From: JBJYIN01 sp046237015
Lineage (GTDB): Bacteria > Pseudomonadota > Gammaproteobacteria > Enterobacterales > Enterobacteriaceae
DNA: 64,000 nucleotides
Reading direction: 5' to 3'
Assembly: GCF_046237015.1 (NCBI RefSeq)
Contig: NZ_JBJYIN010000004.1
Coordinates: forward strand, 186,001-250,000
The position numbers and the translations under genes are program-made. Below are positions 63,504 to 64,000 of this stretch, in pieces. The notes beneath the pieces are model-generated. The model had not been told where the DNA came from. It did no database searches and worked only from the letters and a program-made list of their open reading frames with translations. The stretch's first letter is position 1. The number at the start of each line of letters is the position of its first letter.

Positions 63504-63556
63504 GCACATTTATAGGGCGGATATCGGGTGTTACTTTATTCAAGGGAGGAAACGTA

Positions 63557-64000
63557 ATGGCGATAAAATCAGTTGTTTTTCCTGATGGCAGACGTGTTCC
63601 TGCCATTGGTCAGGGGACATGGTACATGGGCGAGGATGCTGAGCTGAGAACGCAGGAAATTAATGCGTTACGGGTTGGCATTGAACAAGGGTTAACGCTG
63701 ATTGATACAGCGGAAATGTATGCTGATGGCGGGGCGGAAGAGGTCGTCGGTGAGGCGCTTCAGGGATTGCGCGACCGCGTTTACCTTGTTTCCAAGGTGT
63801 ATCCTCATCATGCGGGTGGACAGAAAGCGATAACAGCCTGTGAGCAAAGTTTACAACGTCTGAAAACCGATTATATCGATCTCTATTTGCTGCACTGGCG
63901 GGGCGGTTTTCCGCTTGTTGATACCATCATCGCCATGCAGACGTTACAGCAGGCAGGCAAAATCAGGCAGTGGGGCGTTTCCAATCTTGATATCCAGGAT
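63557..64000 (+). CDS. yeaE: Aldo/keto reductase YeaE, 5' part
   Basis: The first 148 codons of YeaE, an aldo/keto reductase that in E. coli reduces methylglyoxal and similar aldehydes, run to the window edge. Motifs: IGQGTWYMGED, catalytic Asp/Tyr in DTAEMYADGG and Lys in SKVYP, and YIDLYLLHW. GGGAGG 8 bases upstream supports the start. Gene order mipA-yeaE is as in E. coli; the 3' half lies outside. Confidence 0.93.
   Translation, partial: MAIKSVVFPDGRRVPAIGQGTWYMGEDAELRTQEINALRVGIEQGLTLIDTAEMYADGGAEEVVGEALQGLRDRVYLVSKVYPHHAGGQKAITACEQSLQRLKTDYIDLYLLHWRGGFPLVDTIIAMQTLQQAGKIRQWGVSNLDIQD

Overview
The window is a chromosomal segment of a soft-rot enterobacterium, most likely Pectobacterium or a very close relative. 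Most genes have clear E. coli K-12 counterparts in the expected local order (pheT-ihfA, nadE/osmE, hxpB/yniB/yniA, yobF-cspC-rlmA-mntP-yobD-manZYX-yoaE-sdaA-nudL-pabB-yoaH-yoaB-yoaA-tsaB-yeaY-fadD-rnd-minEDC-ycgL-ycgM-ycgN, dsbB-nhaB-fadR-ycgB-dadA, yeaH-yeaG-mipA-yeaE). Set into this backbone is an oligogalacturonide import and breakdown block typical of plant-pathogenic Pectobacteriaceae. ERIC repeats, an enterobacterial intergenic element, occur as two 127-bp copies, one 203-bp insertion form and several fragments. No rRNA, tRNA, CRISPR array or intact insertion sequence was seen.

Region by region: 0-8.7 kb carries the end of pheT, ihfA, an NsrR-type ygbA, a half-size ABC exporter, yddG, nadE, osmE, tcyP and ydjM. 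8.7-18.2 kb is the pectin block: porin gene kdgM, importer togMNAB, cytoplasmic lyase pelW, kduD, a decayed kduI remnant, and kdgF, with KdgR-like boxes in front of pelW and kdgF. Oligogalacturonides would enter through KdgM, be pumped in by TogMNAB, be cut by PelW, and the unsaturated monomers would be processed by KdgF and KduD; KduI must be encoded elsewhere if the pathway is complete. 18.3-28.4 kb has hxpB, yniB, yniA, the Mn/Fe importer operon sitABCD (Fur box), yobF-cspC, rlmA, and the Mn exporter mntP behind a yybP-ykoY riboswitch and two Fur-like boxes.

28.5-55.5 kb is housekeeping backbone: mannose PTS, yoaE, serine dehydratase, nudL-pabB, the helicase yoaA, tsaB, fadD with a FadR-like box (fadR itself lies 10 kb downstream), rnd, minCDE, dsbB, nhaB, fadR, ycgB and dadA. 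55.5-57.4 kb is a small accessory scrapyard: an IS110/IS1111-family transposase remnant, a 22-codon Rhs core fragment, an ERIC fragment, an IS1-family remnant, and two intact, AT-rich small genes that look like orphan Rhs immunity or cargo genes. dadX, expected after dadA, is absent there. 57.5-64 kb holds a Bcr/CflA efflux pump, the yeaH-yeaG kinase operon, mipA and the start of yeaE.

The most interesting points are the Rhs/IS scrapyard with orphan small genes, the kduI remnant inside the pectin regulon, the layered control of mntP, a 10-G run in fadD, unannotated small ORFs near sitA, and an unidentified coding-like fragment upstream of ycgM. Nothing seen here proves a wholly new system.
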